A stretch of 64,000 nt of DNA from Hippea maritima DSM 10411 (GTDB lineage: Bacteria > Campylobacterota_A > Desulfurellia > Desulfurellales > Hippeaceae): the NCBI RefSeq assembly GCF_000194135.1, contig NC_015318.1, positions 1,561,001-1,625,000 of the forward strand. The letters are read 5' to 3'. Shown in pieces: positions 1 through 8,009 of the stretch. Below the pieces are notes generated by a model that made no database searches, was not told where the DNA came from, and saw only the letters and a list, made by a program, of their open reading frames with translations. Position 1 is the first letter of the stretch, and each line of letters begins with the position of its first letter. The position numbers and the translations under genes are program-made.

Positions 1-1192
1 TAGCAACAAACATCTGATTCAGTTCATATCTTTTAGCCTTAATCAGAGGATTAACATTCCAGGTTTTGTGTAATTTATCTGTTGCAATGAAAAGGGCAAC
101 ATTTAGGATATCCATGGACTGGAAGAACCCTCCTTTCTTTAGCCTTTGTTTTTCAAAGGATGAATGTACAGATTCAACAGTGTTTGTTGAATTGATGTAC
201 TTTCTTATTACCTCAGGGTACTTTAAGAAGGCAAGGAGTTCTTCTTTTCTTGAGTCTAAATATTTGGTGTAGGTCTTGTATTGGTCTTTGAATCTGTCAA
301 TTATCTCTGTTTTGAAAATCTCTATCCCTTTTTCAAAGGTATCACAGGAGTATTTAATCTCCTTGAGCTTTTTGTTCACATATGAGGCATCCTCCTTTTT
401 CATATGCTTGTATACGTTTCTTGATGCATGAACTGTGCATTTCTGAATATCCGAGTAAGGAAAGAAGGCTCTTATTGCCTCTGAGATTCCGTTGAAATCA
501 TCACAGATGAACATTAAGACCCTTTTCATTCCCCTGTTGATTAAATCCTGGAATACTTCCATCCAGGTGGATCTGTTCTCACTACCAAAGAATGAGTAAT
601 ATCCAAGGAGTGTTTTTTGAGCATTTGTGTCTATCCCTACAACAGTGTAAACGACAGCTCTCTTTACCCTTTTATCCTTTTCATCCTTTACCATACAGTG
701 ATAGGCGTCTATGTATAGAAAATAGTAGTTTTCCTGAAGTTCTTTGGATTTAAATTCAAGCATCTGTGTCTTTATGTATTCAAATATCTCATCGTATGCT
801 TTTTCACTAAAATCCAGTCCTCTCAATTTCATCTTGTGCACGATTTCCTGTTTTGAGTCTCCATTGATTAGGAAGGAGAAGATTAAATCCTCAAAGCTTT
901 CATCATACCTTTGATATTTGGGAGGGAGAAGATGAGAGCGGAAGTTTCCGCTCCTTGTTCTTGGGACATCCAAATTCAGTTTACCAAGGCCTGTGTTTAG
1001 GCTCCTTTTGTAGGTTCCATTGCCTTTGTCTTCTGGGTTCTCAAGTAAGTACTCGTATCTTTCCTTACCCATTATCTCAATAAGTAGTCCTTCCATTAGG
1101 GTGGCCAGTTTATTCTTTCCGTATTCATCCAACTCCTTTACTACATCCATATCCATGTTTGAGATTATCTCCTTAAGCATCTTTCTGTTCAT
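1..1192 (-). CDS. IS256-type (mutator) transposase, cut by the left window edge
   Basis: DDE transposase that would catalyse cut-and-paste or copy-out movement of an IS256-family element. The reading frame is open from an ATG at 1192 to the window edge (397 codons), close to the roughly 400 aa of the family, so only a few C-terminal residues are missing. A strong GGAGGAG ribosome site lies just upstream of the ATG. Likely catalytic acidic residues are seen in YIDAYH, in CDDFNG and in NTVESV (Glu). Typical mutator features such as DVPRTRSGNF near the N-terminus and CTVHASRN in the core support the family call. The gene looks intact as far as visible, so it may be an active copy. Family is confident from motifs; activity is unknown. 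Confidence 0.88.
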   Translation of the reverse strand, partial: MNRKMLKEIISNMDMDVVKELDEYGKNKLATLMEGLLIEIMGKERYEYLLENPEDKGNGTYKRSLNTGLGKLNLDVPRTRSGNFRSHLLPPKYQRYDESFEDLIFSFLINGDSKQEIVHKMKLRGLDFSEKAYDEIFEYIKTQMLEFKSKELQENYYFLYIDAYHCMVKDEKDKRVKRAVVYTVVGIDTNAQKTLLGYYSFFGSENRSTWMEVFQDLINRGMKRVLMFICDDFNGISEAIRAFFPYSDIQKCTVHASRNVYKHMKKEDASYVNKKLKEIKYSCDTFEKGIEIFKTEIIDRFKDQYKTYTKYLDSRKEELLAFLKYPEVIRKYINSTNTVESVHSSFEKQRLKKGGFFQSMDILNVALFIATDKLHKTWNVNPLIKAKRYELNQMFVA

Positions 1193-1365
1193 CTCTTAAA
1201 GCTCCTCCATACTTAGCCTAATTTCAGAGTTCATTAGAACAGTTCATTAAACCCCACTCCATTTTAGTAGGTTTGTGGGGGAGACACAAAAATATTTTAA
1301 GTCCCAATTCCCCACCCTTTTGGTAGCATGCCCTAATCTTTTTAAAAGATGGAGGGTAAATAAAA

Positions 1366-1752
1366 TTGTTGGGGGTTTGTATGTATTACTCGGTAAAAGC
1401 ACTACTGAGTATTGGGAAAAATGTCTCACAGATTGCAAGAGAGCTAAAGATTGACAGGAAAACAGTCAGAAAGATTAAGAAAAAGGTAGAAAACGGAGAG
1501 ATTAAGACACCCACCATCAAAAGGAAAAGCATCCTTGATCCATACAAGGATGAAATCATTGAGTATTTAAAAAGTGGTCTCTCCGCTGTTTTAATCCACC
1601 AGAAGTTAAAAGAAAAGCATAGTCTAAATGTAAGCTATAGCTCTGTGAAACGCTACATCAGGAAGCTAAAGCCAGGTGAGCCCTTCATCCCCTTAATAAG
1701 CCCACCTGGCCAAGAAGCCCAAGTAGATTTCGGCTATGCCGGTTATTTCTAA
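1366..1752 (+). pseudogene. istA: IstA transposase, N-terminal part (frameshifted)
   Basis: N-terminal 128 residues of an IS21 IstA transposase: a helix-turn-helix (residues about 14-40, with VSQIARELKIDRKTVRKI) and the start of the DDE core (EAQVDFGYAGYF, where the D is the first catalytic residue). The frame then meets three consecutive stop codons, TAA TAA TAG, at 1750-1758. The rest of the protein continues in the +1 frame from 1736. The start may be the ATG at 1366 or the one at 1381 (MYYSVKALL), which is closer to usual IstA starts. It is either a decayed gene or one needing a +1 ribosomal frameshift. Confidence 0.75.
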
Positions 1753-2860
1753 TAATAGCAGAAGAAAAAAGAAAGTAAAGTACTGGATATTCTCAATGGT
1801 TTTGTCCTATTCGAGGTACAGATACTATGAGCTTGTGGATAACCAAAGTATACCGACATTCATAAACTGCCATATCAATGCATTTGAATATTTCTCTGGT
1901 GCACCAAAGGCTATAAAGATAGACAACCTAAAAAGCGGTGTATTGCATGTTAACTTCTATGAGCCTGAAATTCAGCATGAATATGCAAGGATGCTTGAGT
2001 ATTACAACTCCTCTGCTGTTGCCTGTAGGGTGAGAAAACCAAATGAGAAGGGCAAGGTAGAATCCAGCATAAAATACATAAAGAACAACTTTCTAAAAAG
2101 CATAAGAGCGGAAGGAATAGAAGACATAGACACAGTCAAAGAGAAGCTTTTATTCTGGCAGGACAACATCTGTAATGCAAAGCTACACGGCACAACAAGA
2201 AAAATACCGAAGGATGAGTTTCTCAATGTAGAAAAGGAAAAACTCAACAGATTGCCAGATAGAAGATATGAGACCTACGATATTGCAAAAAGAACTGTAA
2301 ACACCTACTCCCACATCTATTACAGGTACAACTACTACTCTGTGCCTGAAAAATACATATCAGAAAAGCTCAATATTAGGTCAAATGGAAATATAATGGA
2401 GATCTATGATTCATCGTTCAACTTAATAGCCACACATGAGCTTTCTCAATTAAAGGGTGAGTTCATAACAAAGGAAAGCCATAAACCCAAGATGAAGAAA
2501 AATCCCACAGATTCAGAATACACCACCATGACGCTTGATATAGGTGAAAGCGCCTACCTGTTCTATAAAAGGCTAAGAAAAGAGAAACCTGCCTCATATC
2601 ACAGGGTAATGAGAGGTGTAATGTCTCTTTCAAAGGGATACCCCAAAGAGACAATGGAGCTTGCATTCAAAAGGGCAATTGATTTCAACTGCATAAGCTA
2701 TTCCTCTTTAAAAAGCATACTGAAGAATGAGCTCTACAACATTCCCTACGACAAACCAGACTCACCCATAGCCTTAGGTTTTTATAACCCACTAAGAGCT
2801 TACGATGAAATGACAGATATAAAAGCAGATATGAAAACAGACATTATGAGTGGTGAGTGA
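1736..2860 (+). pseudogene. istA: IstA transposase, C-terminal part (frameshifted)
   Basis: The remaining 374 codons of IstA, in the +1 frame relative to the upstream piece and overlapping it by 17 nt. The core continues with WIFSMVLSYSRYRYYE, IDNLKSGV (second Asp) and RKPNEKGKVESSIKY (catalytic Glu region), then the C-terminal Mu-type domain (YRYNYYSVPEKYI). The sequence quality of both halves is good, so the frameshift must be recent or functional. It overlaps the start region of istB, the normal IS21 arrangement. Confidence 0.75.
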
Positions 2861-2861
2861 A

Positions 2862-3644
2862 ATGAAAGGGGTGGAAAATGTAAAAGATATGAAAAACATA
2901 GAAAGAAGACTAAAGGAGTTTAAACTCTCTGGCATTGCAAAGACACTTGAGGCAAGGAACAGGTATGCCATTGATAATAATCTGACATACATAGACTTCT
3001 TAAAACTCCTATTAGAGGATGAATACATAAACAGGCAGAGCAACTCATTTAGAAAAAGACTTACAAAATCAAAGCTTGACACAACAAAGACTTTAGATAG
3101 CTATGATTTCACATACCAACCAAAGCTAAACAAGAAAGAACTCTTAGACATTGCATCCTGCAGGTTCATAGAGGAGAAGAAAAACATCATATTCATGGGC
3201 AATCCTGGAGTTGGTAAAACCCACCTTGCAAATGCGATAGGATTAGAGGCCCTAAAACAGGGATATAAGGTCTTGTTCATCCATACCAACGATTTAATCC
3301 TAAAGCTCATATCTGCAAGGGGAGATGGAACCTACACCTCAATACTGAACCAGATTCTATCATCTGACCTTCTGATAATAGATGAAGTAGGCTTTAAAAA
3401 GATCCCATCCAACTATGTGGATGAGTTCTTTGAGGTGATAAGGAGAAGATATGAAAAGGGTTCAATTATAATCACCACTAATAGACCATTTGAGGAGTGG
3501 GCTAATATATTTTCAGATGCCGTTTTGGCCTCTGCCATAGTTGATAGACTTGTCCATCACTGCCATATATTCAAGATAACAGGTGAGAGCTATAGAATTA
3601 AACACCTAAAGGAGGCAAAAGATAATCAAAACAGTTTAAATTAA
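2862..3644 (+). CDS. istB: IstB ATP-binding helper of IS21-type transposition
   Basis: 260-residue AAA+ ATPase that assists IstA in target selection. It shows the Walker A GNPGVGKTHLA, Walker B LLIIDEVG and sensor IIITTNRPFEEW motifs expected of IstB/DnaC-like proteins, and its length is standard. The frame also opens at a GTG at 2850 (four codons earlier), overlapping the end of istA. ATG 2862 is chosen because MKGVENVKDM is the first methionine. The coding sequence appears intact. Confidence 0.9.
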   Translation: MKGVENVKDMKNIERRLKEFKLSGIAKTLEARNRYAIDNNLTYIDFLKLLLEDEYINRQSNSFRKRLTKSKLDTTKTLDSYDFTYQPKLNKKELLDIASCRFIEEKKNIIFMGNPGVGKTHLANAIGLEALKQGYKVLFIHTNDLILKLISARGDGTYTSILNQILSSDLLIIDEVGFKKIPSNYVDEFFEVIRRRYEKGSIIITTNRPFEEWANIFSDAVLASAIVDRLVHHCHIFKITGESYRIKHLKEAKDNQNSLN

Positions 3645-3689
3645 CAATCCAAGGGGTGGGGAATTTAAATGACCCAAAGGTGGGGAAAT

Positions 3690-4254
3690 TTGGTTGACTT
3701 TAACACCGTCAAGATGAAAGCTTGTGCTGTCTAAGTGTATGGTAGAGGGTGTAAGGTTCAGTATTTTGAGTGCCCTGCTTGCTATCTTTTCATACAGTTC
3801 ACTTACGCCGTATTCAAAGAGCTTATCTAATGTTCTACCAAGTGCATCATCGTTGAACCAAGAGAAGTCAACATCCCTTCCGAATAATCTCTTTAGTGGT
3901 TTGTCTTTGAAGAAGAGAGGAGTTAGGTAGAGTTGCTTGTTGACATAACCAAGACCGTTAAGGATCATTGCCTTTGTTGCTTCGCCATAGCTTAGGTTCT
4001 TTGATTTGCTTGATGATGGTATTTCATCATCTATGGTTTCTGCTATCTTTAGTTCGTCTATCATACCAGCTATTAGTCCTAAGTGATCCATGTTCTTGAT
4101 AACTGCTTTTTGTTGTAACATTTAAATACCCCCTCTTTTTAGAGGGAGATGTAAGCATTTTCTGTTCCGTTTATTCTAAGACCCTTTTCATTCTTTTACT
4201 CTGTGCATTTGGGTTTGGTCAAATAAAATAGAGGTTTGGGTGCGGAAAGGGGGG
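3690..4254 (-). mobile_element. 5' part of an IS1634-type element, truncated by the IS21 element
   Basis: The right end at about 4238-4254 (GGGTGCGGAAAGGGGGG) resembles, in inverse orientation, the CCCTCATTCCGCACC end at 17791 and both ends of the small derivative at 4775-5126. From this end inward come about 120 nt of leader and then the N-terminal half of the transposase, which stops at the IS21 junction near 3690. The 3' half and the other end of this copy are not adjacent. Confidence 0.65.
3692..4121 (-). pseudogene. IS1634-type transposase, N-terminal fragment
   Basis: About 143 codons of an IS4/IS1634-superfamily transposase reading leftward from ATG 4121. Family-typical stretches are LSYGEATKAMILNGLGYVNK, FFKDKPLKRLFG and NDDALGRTLDKLFEYG. 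The first catalytic Asp is in TIHLDSTSFHLDG, just before the break. Codons after VKVN (below about 3692) belong to the inserted IS21 end and lead to a stop at 3636. Non-functional because the second Asp and the Glu region are missing. Confidence 0.85.
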
Positions 4255-4455
4255 TTTTGCTTTCAAAACTACTTAAAGCTCCCGAAAAGGTGTGGATTTT
4301 GTTTGCTATTTCCTCTTAGTTTAGGCATGTAACCATATAGAGTGTTAAGCTCAATAAATACAGCTCTGTTAAGAAATTTTTTAGTGATAGAAATGACTAA
4401 TTAACATATTTTAAGAACATTGCTTCTATTTATAACTATTTCTGTTTTATCCTTT

Positions 4456-4734
4456 TTAATCAACCTCTATAACCCTGAGCTCCGCTGGTTCTTTATAATT
4501 AATTAAATCCATAAATTCTTTTTTTGAGATGTATTTTTCCTCTTCGCCTTTGTGATAGTATATTTGTAAATCATCGGAATCTCCTACTACTTCTATGAAA
4601 ATATCATCTTTTAGGAATAAACAAATACATACACTATATACGATAGCAGCTTTTTTCGCTATAAAATCTAACTCCTCTTTTGAAAAGTTACTTTTTATAT
4701 TGTAAGCAAAATCTTCATGTTGTAATTCAAGCAT
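4456..4734 (-). CDS. Small hypothetical protein (92 aa)
   Basis: I do not recognise this protein. It is acidic, soluble in appearance, has no signal peptide, and begins MLELQHEDFAYN. The middle contains a hydrophobic stretch (KKAAIVYSVCICLFL) followed by an alternating pattern that could form a beta-strand hairpin, and the C-terminus is acidic. A modest ribosome site (CTGGAG) lies about 10 nt before the ATG. It sits alone between two IS1634 fragments, so it may be a cargo or stranded gene. The reading frame is coherent, but no homology was recognised. Confidence 0.45.
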   Translation of the reverse strand: MLELQHEDFAYNIKSNFSKEELDFIAKKAAIVYSVCICLFLKDDIFIEVVGDSDDLQIYYHKGEEEKYISKKEFMDLINYKEPAELRVIEVD

Positions 4735-4774
4735 AAATCTTGAACTCCAGAAAATAACCTTTGCCTTTAATTAA

Positions 4775-5002
4775 CCCTCATTTTACACCTCTTTCTCCAT
4801 TTATACCATAAAACCCCATATAATTACTACCCAATAGTTCCAATATCAGCCTATGCTTGTTTTCCAACCCAACAATCTACTCTTGCCCATTAAGTAAGAG
4901 TAGATGTATAGCAAAGAAGTTCTCAAACACCCATCTTGCAGTGGGATTCTGAATGGGTTTGCCAAGTTGATTGGGAAAGGATTTGTTTTGATTTTTAAGC
5001 TC
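4775..5002. repeat. 228-bp repeat, partner at 17791-18018
   Basis: Near-identical direct repeat of the 3' end of the IS1634-type element. The partner is in the same orientation about 13 kb away, flanking the whole cobalamin island together with its IS remnants. Homologous recombination between the two copies would excise the segment 5.0-17.8 kb. Confidence 0.8.
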
Positions 5003-5074
5003 CCTCATTATAGCTTGTTTTCTGCCAAGTGCATCATCATTGAACCATGAGAAATCAACATCCCTTCCAAACAA
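4877..5074 (-). pseudogene. Remnant transposase reading frame inside the small IS1634 derivative
   Basis: 65 codons joining two distant parts of the IS1634 transposase: residues around the DDALGR motif, then KQAIMRE at the deletion joint, then the last ~45 residues ending LLLLNGQE, identical in reading to the C-terminus of the 17.9-kb copy. All catalytic residues are lost. It is not expected to be functional. Confidence 0.8.
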
Positions 5075-5164
5075 CCTCTTTAATGGTTTATCTTTGAAGA
5101 AGAGAGGAGTTTGGGTGCAGAATGAGGGATATATAAATTGGATTAAGTAGTTTGGTATTTTTTG

Positions 5165-5890
5165 TCATACTACTTTGTATCCGCGAGGGGTGATTAAATT
5201 GCCGTTTTTAAACTGTGTTTTGGTGTTGCCCACTATTACCGTTGTTGCCATATCCACGAAATTATAGTCGAAATTTGATATGCGGTCTATCTTAATCAGC
5301 TCTTTTTCTTTGCAGCAGTTTTTTACGGAGGCGCACCACAGATCGCCCCTTTGTTTAAAAAAGCTATCCAATGCATACTTTAGCTGCCAATCCCTCTTTC
5401 TGCTTTTGGGGTTATAAATAGCACACACAAAATCGCCCACATTTACCGCCTCGATCCTTTTTTGTATAACCTCCCACGGCGTTAGAAGATCCGACATCGA
5501 AATAATAGCCAGATCATCACTTATGGGAGCACCTATCCTTGCAGATACGGCCAATGCGGCTGTTATGCCCGGTATAATCTCAATATCGATCCAATCAGGT
5601 GCAAGCTGAATAACAACCGAAGCCATACCGTAAAGGGATGAATCACCCCCGCTAATGATGGAGGTTGTATTACCAGTCTCGGCAAATGCTATAGCTTTTT
5701 TTACCCTTTCTATCTCTCCGCCCATACCGTTTGAGAATACGGTTTTGTCTTTTATCAACCCCTCAATCTGTTGTATGTATGTTGAATAACCACAGATAGC
5801 ATAGGACTCCTCTATAGCCCTTTTTGCCTTTATAGTTAACAGCTCCAAATCCCCGGGTCCTATGCCAACAACAAACAGTTTATAAGCCAA
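5165..5890 (-). CDS. cbiH: Cobalt-precorrin-3 (factor III) C17-methyltransferase CbiH
   Basis: SAM-dependent tetrapyrrole methylase of 241 aa that methylates C17 and contracts the ring in the anaerobic cobalamin pathway. The N-terminal VVGIGPGDLELLTIKA glycine-rich SAM loop, ISGGDSSLYGMASV (GGDxxxYG type) and IYNPKSRKRDWQL, which is characteristic of the CbiH/CobJ group, are visible. No extra C-terminal nitrite-reductase-like domain is present, as expected for the anaerobic form. The start overlaps the cbiG end by 11 nt. It is the last gene of the leftward cbiDEFGH run. The stop codon lies in a short inverted repeat (AAGTAGT/ACTACTT) that could mark the transcript end. Confidence 0.92.
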   Translation of the reverse strand: MAYKLFVVGIGPGDLELLTIKAKRAIEESYAICGYSTYIQQIEGLIKDKTVFSNGMGGEIERVKKAIAFAETGNTTSIISGGDSSLYGMASVVIQLAPDWIDIEIIPGITAALAVSARIGAPISDDLAIISMSDLLTPWEVIQKRIEAVNVGDFVCAIYNPKSRKRDWQLKYALDSFFKQRGDLWCASVKNCCKEKELIKIDRISNFDYNFVDMATTVIVGNTKTQFKNGNLITPRGYKVV

Positions 5891-6677
5891 ACATCCCCTC
5901 CCTTGCTATAGCGATGGTTACACCATCAAACACCGTCTTTTTCAGTATAAGTGTTGGATTGAACGATGCTATAAGTGCAGATGCCTCGGCCACATTCTTT
6001 ATGCCTATGTATTTCTCTGCCAAGGATCTCTCAAACCTGTATAGCTCATTCTCGTATAGGAATTTAGGCAAAAACCTCACCTGCAATCCCAATTCCAAAG
6101 AGGCATCCAATAGGCTTTTGCTGTTTGCCTTATGCCAGCATGTGGATATAAGTCTCACATCGTTTAACATGATACCTGCTATATCCAAAGCCTTTAGTAT
6201 TGCCTCTTTTAGCTGCTCCTTTGTTGTGTGTTTTCTAAAGCCTATGCCCACAACATACCGTTTCAGTGATTCTGTGGCTGTTGTAATTACAGGTTGACAG
6301 CCTATGACAGAGCTTATCTTGAGGCTTAATCTGTTAGCGCCACCCTCATGCCCTGACAACAGGCTTATGGCAAATCTGCCCCCTTCATCTACAACCACCA
6401 CGGCTGGATCGCGGTATTTGCTCTTTGGCAGACCTGAGATCATCCTAACGGCTATGCCTGTGGCCATTATGGCAATTATATTTTTTTTGGAGGAAAAAAG
6501 AGTTCTAAATAATTCTTTTAGCTTGCTAAATTCAACAACGCCGTTGTCTTTTATCCCTTCCCTTGCATAAATAATACCGCCTAAGGCATCCTTTAGGGGT
6601 TTTGCTATCTTTAACCCCTCCTGTCTGATGATGACAAACGCCGTGTTAGTCCCTGAATCCATGTGAAAACTTCTCAT
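5880..6677 (-). CDS. cbiG: Cobalt-precorrin-5A hydrolase CbiG (compact form)
   Basis: Opens the delta-lactone and releases acetaldehyde from cobalt-precorrin-5A. The N-terminal domain is recognisable by IIAIMATGIAVRMI and LLSGHEGGANRLS (residues about 65-120), and the C-terminal CbiG domain by VVGIGFRKHTTKEQL and LISTCWHKANSKSLLDA. At 265 aa it is shorter than many CbiG proteins (about 330 aa); the middle domain appears absent. The start is ambiguous: ATG 6677, or ATG 6662 (MDSGTNTAF), neither with a strong ribosome site. The start overlaps the cbiF end, so translation is probably coupled. Confidence 0.9.
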   Translation of the reverse strand: MRSFHMDSGTNTAFVIIRQEGLKIAKPLKDALGGIIYAREGIKDNGVVEFSKLKELFRTLFSSKKNIIAIMATGIAVRMISGLPKSKYRDPAVVVVDEGGRFAISLLSGHEGGANRLSLKISSVIGCQPVITTATESLKRYVVGIGFRKHTTKEQLKEAILKALDIAGIMLNDVRLISTCWHKANSKSLLDASLELGLQVRFLPKFLYENELYRFERSLAEKYIGIKNVAEASALIASFNPTLILKKTVFDGVTIAIAREGMFGL

Positions 6678-7395
6678 CGTATAACTTTGAGTATGCCTGA
6701 ATATTTTCTTTCAAAGCCTCGCCAATAATTACAACAGCTTGCCTGTTTATGCCTTTTTGCTTTACCTTTTTAGATATATCGGCAAGCGTCCCCTTTACAA
6801 CCATCTCATCGTCCCACGACACCTTATAGCATACAGCCACAGCTGTGTCGGGCTTTCTATGCTTTAAAAACGCCTTTGATATCTCCTCTATCCTGTTTAC
6901 GGACAGGTAAAGACATACAGTTCCCGGGCATTTTGCTATTCTTGATAGATCTTCTCCTTCTGGCATCGGGGTTCTTCCCTCAACCCTGCTTATCAGGATG
7001 GTTTGTGAGATCTGAGGCGCGGTTAATTCAACGCCTAAACTGGCTGCTGCTGCGAAGGCAGCACTAATTCCCGGTATAACCTCATACTCTATGCTTCTTT
7101 TCTTTAGCTCGTTGATCTGTTCGGCAATTGCACCATACACCGATGGGTCACCGCTGTGCAGTCGTGCAACATCCAATCCCCTATTTATTGCCTGCTCCAT
7201 TATCGATATTATTTGGTTTAGGTTTAGCTTGGATGAATCATAAAGCTCTTTTGCGGTGGTAAACGATAGGAACTCTTTGTTTATCAGACTCCCTGCATAT
7301 ATCACAACTCCGCACTTTTTTAAAAGCTTTAGCCCTTTTACGGTCAACAATTCAGGATCCCCAGGACCTGCGCCAATAAAATACACCTTACCCAT
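6646..7395 (-). CDS. cbiF: Cobalt-precorrin-4 C11-methyltransferase CbiF
   Basis: SAM-dependent methylase (249 aa) acting at C11 of the contracted corphin. Motifs: KVYFIGAGPGDPELLTVKG at the start (SAM loop), RLHSGDPSVYGAIAEQ (GDPxxYG) and EVIPGISAAFAAAASLG. The region with ISRVEGRTPMPEGEDL is typical of CbiF/CobM. It starts one base after cbiE ends (7395/7395 junction), so the genes are translationally coupled. Confidence 0.93.
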   Translation of the reverse strand: MGKVYFIGAGPGDPELLTVKGLKLLKKCGVVIYAGSLINKEFLSFTTAKELYDSSKLNLNQIISIMEQAINRGLDVARLHSGDPSVYGAIAEQINELKKRSIEYEVIPGISAAFAAAASLGVELTAPQISQTILISRVEGRTPMPEGEDLSRIAKCPGTVCLYLSVNRIEEISKAFLKHRKPDTAVAVCYKVSWDDEMVVKGTLADISKKVKQKGINRQAVVIIGEALKENIQAYSKLYDEKFSHGFRD

Positions 7396-8009
7396 TATGC
7401 CTTCCTTTCAAAAAACAAAATACACAGTTTGCACTGTTTTAATTTATCCAGATCCTCCTCTGTTTCTATCTTAAAAATGCCTTCGTCTTTTAAAGATAGA
7501 TTGCAGCCTGCAAATATATCGAAGTTTTTGAACACCTCTGATGCTTTTATTGTTTCTGGCAATCCGTTTTTTCCGCACAACAGGATAAAGCTTTTATTTG
7601 GCAGGTTATCTGTTTTAAGTGAACTTTTTGAGTGTGCCGATAGGAACTCAACATCCTCATAGCCTCTCTTTAGCTTTGCAAATAAGAGCTGAAAGGATGA
7701 TATACCTGGTATCACCTCTTTAATGTATGGCTTGTATCTTTTATACACAGTTTTGGCCAGAGAGAAGAAGCCTGCATCACCGGATACAAGAATGCCTATT
7801 TTTTTACCCCAGTATCTTTTTATAACTTCATCCAGGTCTGTCGATAGGTTTTTAAGCCCTATAAATGGAACATCAAATAGATTACCAAAACGGCTATGTC
7901 CTATAAGTATGTCCATATTCTTTACTGTTTTTTCCGCTTTGATGGTAAGGTATTCTTTAGATCCACAACCCACAGATATGACATAGATGAATTTATGCCC
8001 TTCCAACAA
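7395..8009 (-). CDS. cbiE: Cobalt-precorrin-7 C5-methyltransferase CbiE
   Basis: 204-residue methylase for C5 late in ring synthesis. It opens with IYVISVGCGSKEYLTIKA and has VSGDAGFFSLAKTV and EVIPGISSFQLLFAKL, the CbiE/CobL-N pattern. The start overlaps the cbiD end by 17 nt. In many genomes CbiE is fused or adjacent to CbiT (C15 methylation and decarboxylation). Here it is a stand-alone protein and no CbiT-like gene is visible in the window. Confidence 0.9.
   Translation of the reverse strand: MLEGHKFIYVISVGCGSKEYLTIKAEKTVKNMDILIGHSRFGNLFDVPFIGLKNLSTDLDEVIKRYWGKKIGILVSGDAGFFSLAKTVYKRYKPYIKEVIPGISSFQLLFAKLKRGYEDVEFLSAHSKSSLKTDNLPNKSFILLCGKNGLPETIKASEVFKNFDIFAGCNLSLKDEGIFKIETEEDLDKLKQCKLCILFFERKA

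Larger units (their letters stand above)
1306..3691 (+). mobile_element. IS21-type insertion sequence (istA-istB) inserted in an IS1634-type transposase
   Basis: The element carries an istA/istB pair. A left terminal repeat at 1306-1323 (AATTCCCCACCCTTTTGG) is inverted at 3649-3666, and a second related copy lies at 3673-3691. Multiple inverted terminal repeats are typical of IS21. To its right the sequence passes directly into codons of an IS1634-type transposase that is truncated exactly at this point, so the IS21 element landed in that gene. The outer left boundary is uncertain: a weaker repeat (aaccccactcc) near 1250 could be the true outer end. I could not identify a target-site duplication by eye. 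Confidence 0.7.
4775..5126 (-). mobile_element. 352-bp MITE-like internal-deletion derivative of the IS1634-type element
   Basis: Both ends are present and inverted: CCCTCATTTTACACC at 4775-4789 and GGGTGCAGAATGAGGG at 5111-5126. Between them are a short piece of the transposase N-terminal region (FGRDVDFSWFNDDALGR) fused directly to its C-terminal end (ELKNQNKSFPNQLGKP). Positions 4775-5002 align without gaps to 17791-18018 (constant offset 13016) with only a few base differences. The element therefore keeps both ends but has lost most of the transposase, like a miniature inverted-repeat element that could be moved by a full-length relative. Confidence 0.75.

Noticed and set aside
5130-5165. 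Inverted repeat AAGTAGT/ACTACTT at the cbiH end as a terminator
   Set aside because: Only 7 bp, overlaps the stop codon and has no U tract; not strong enough to list separately.
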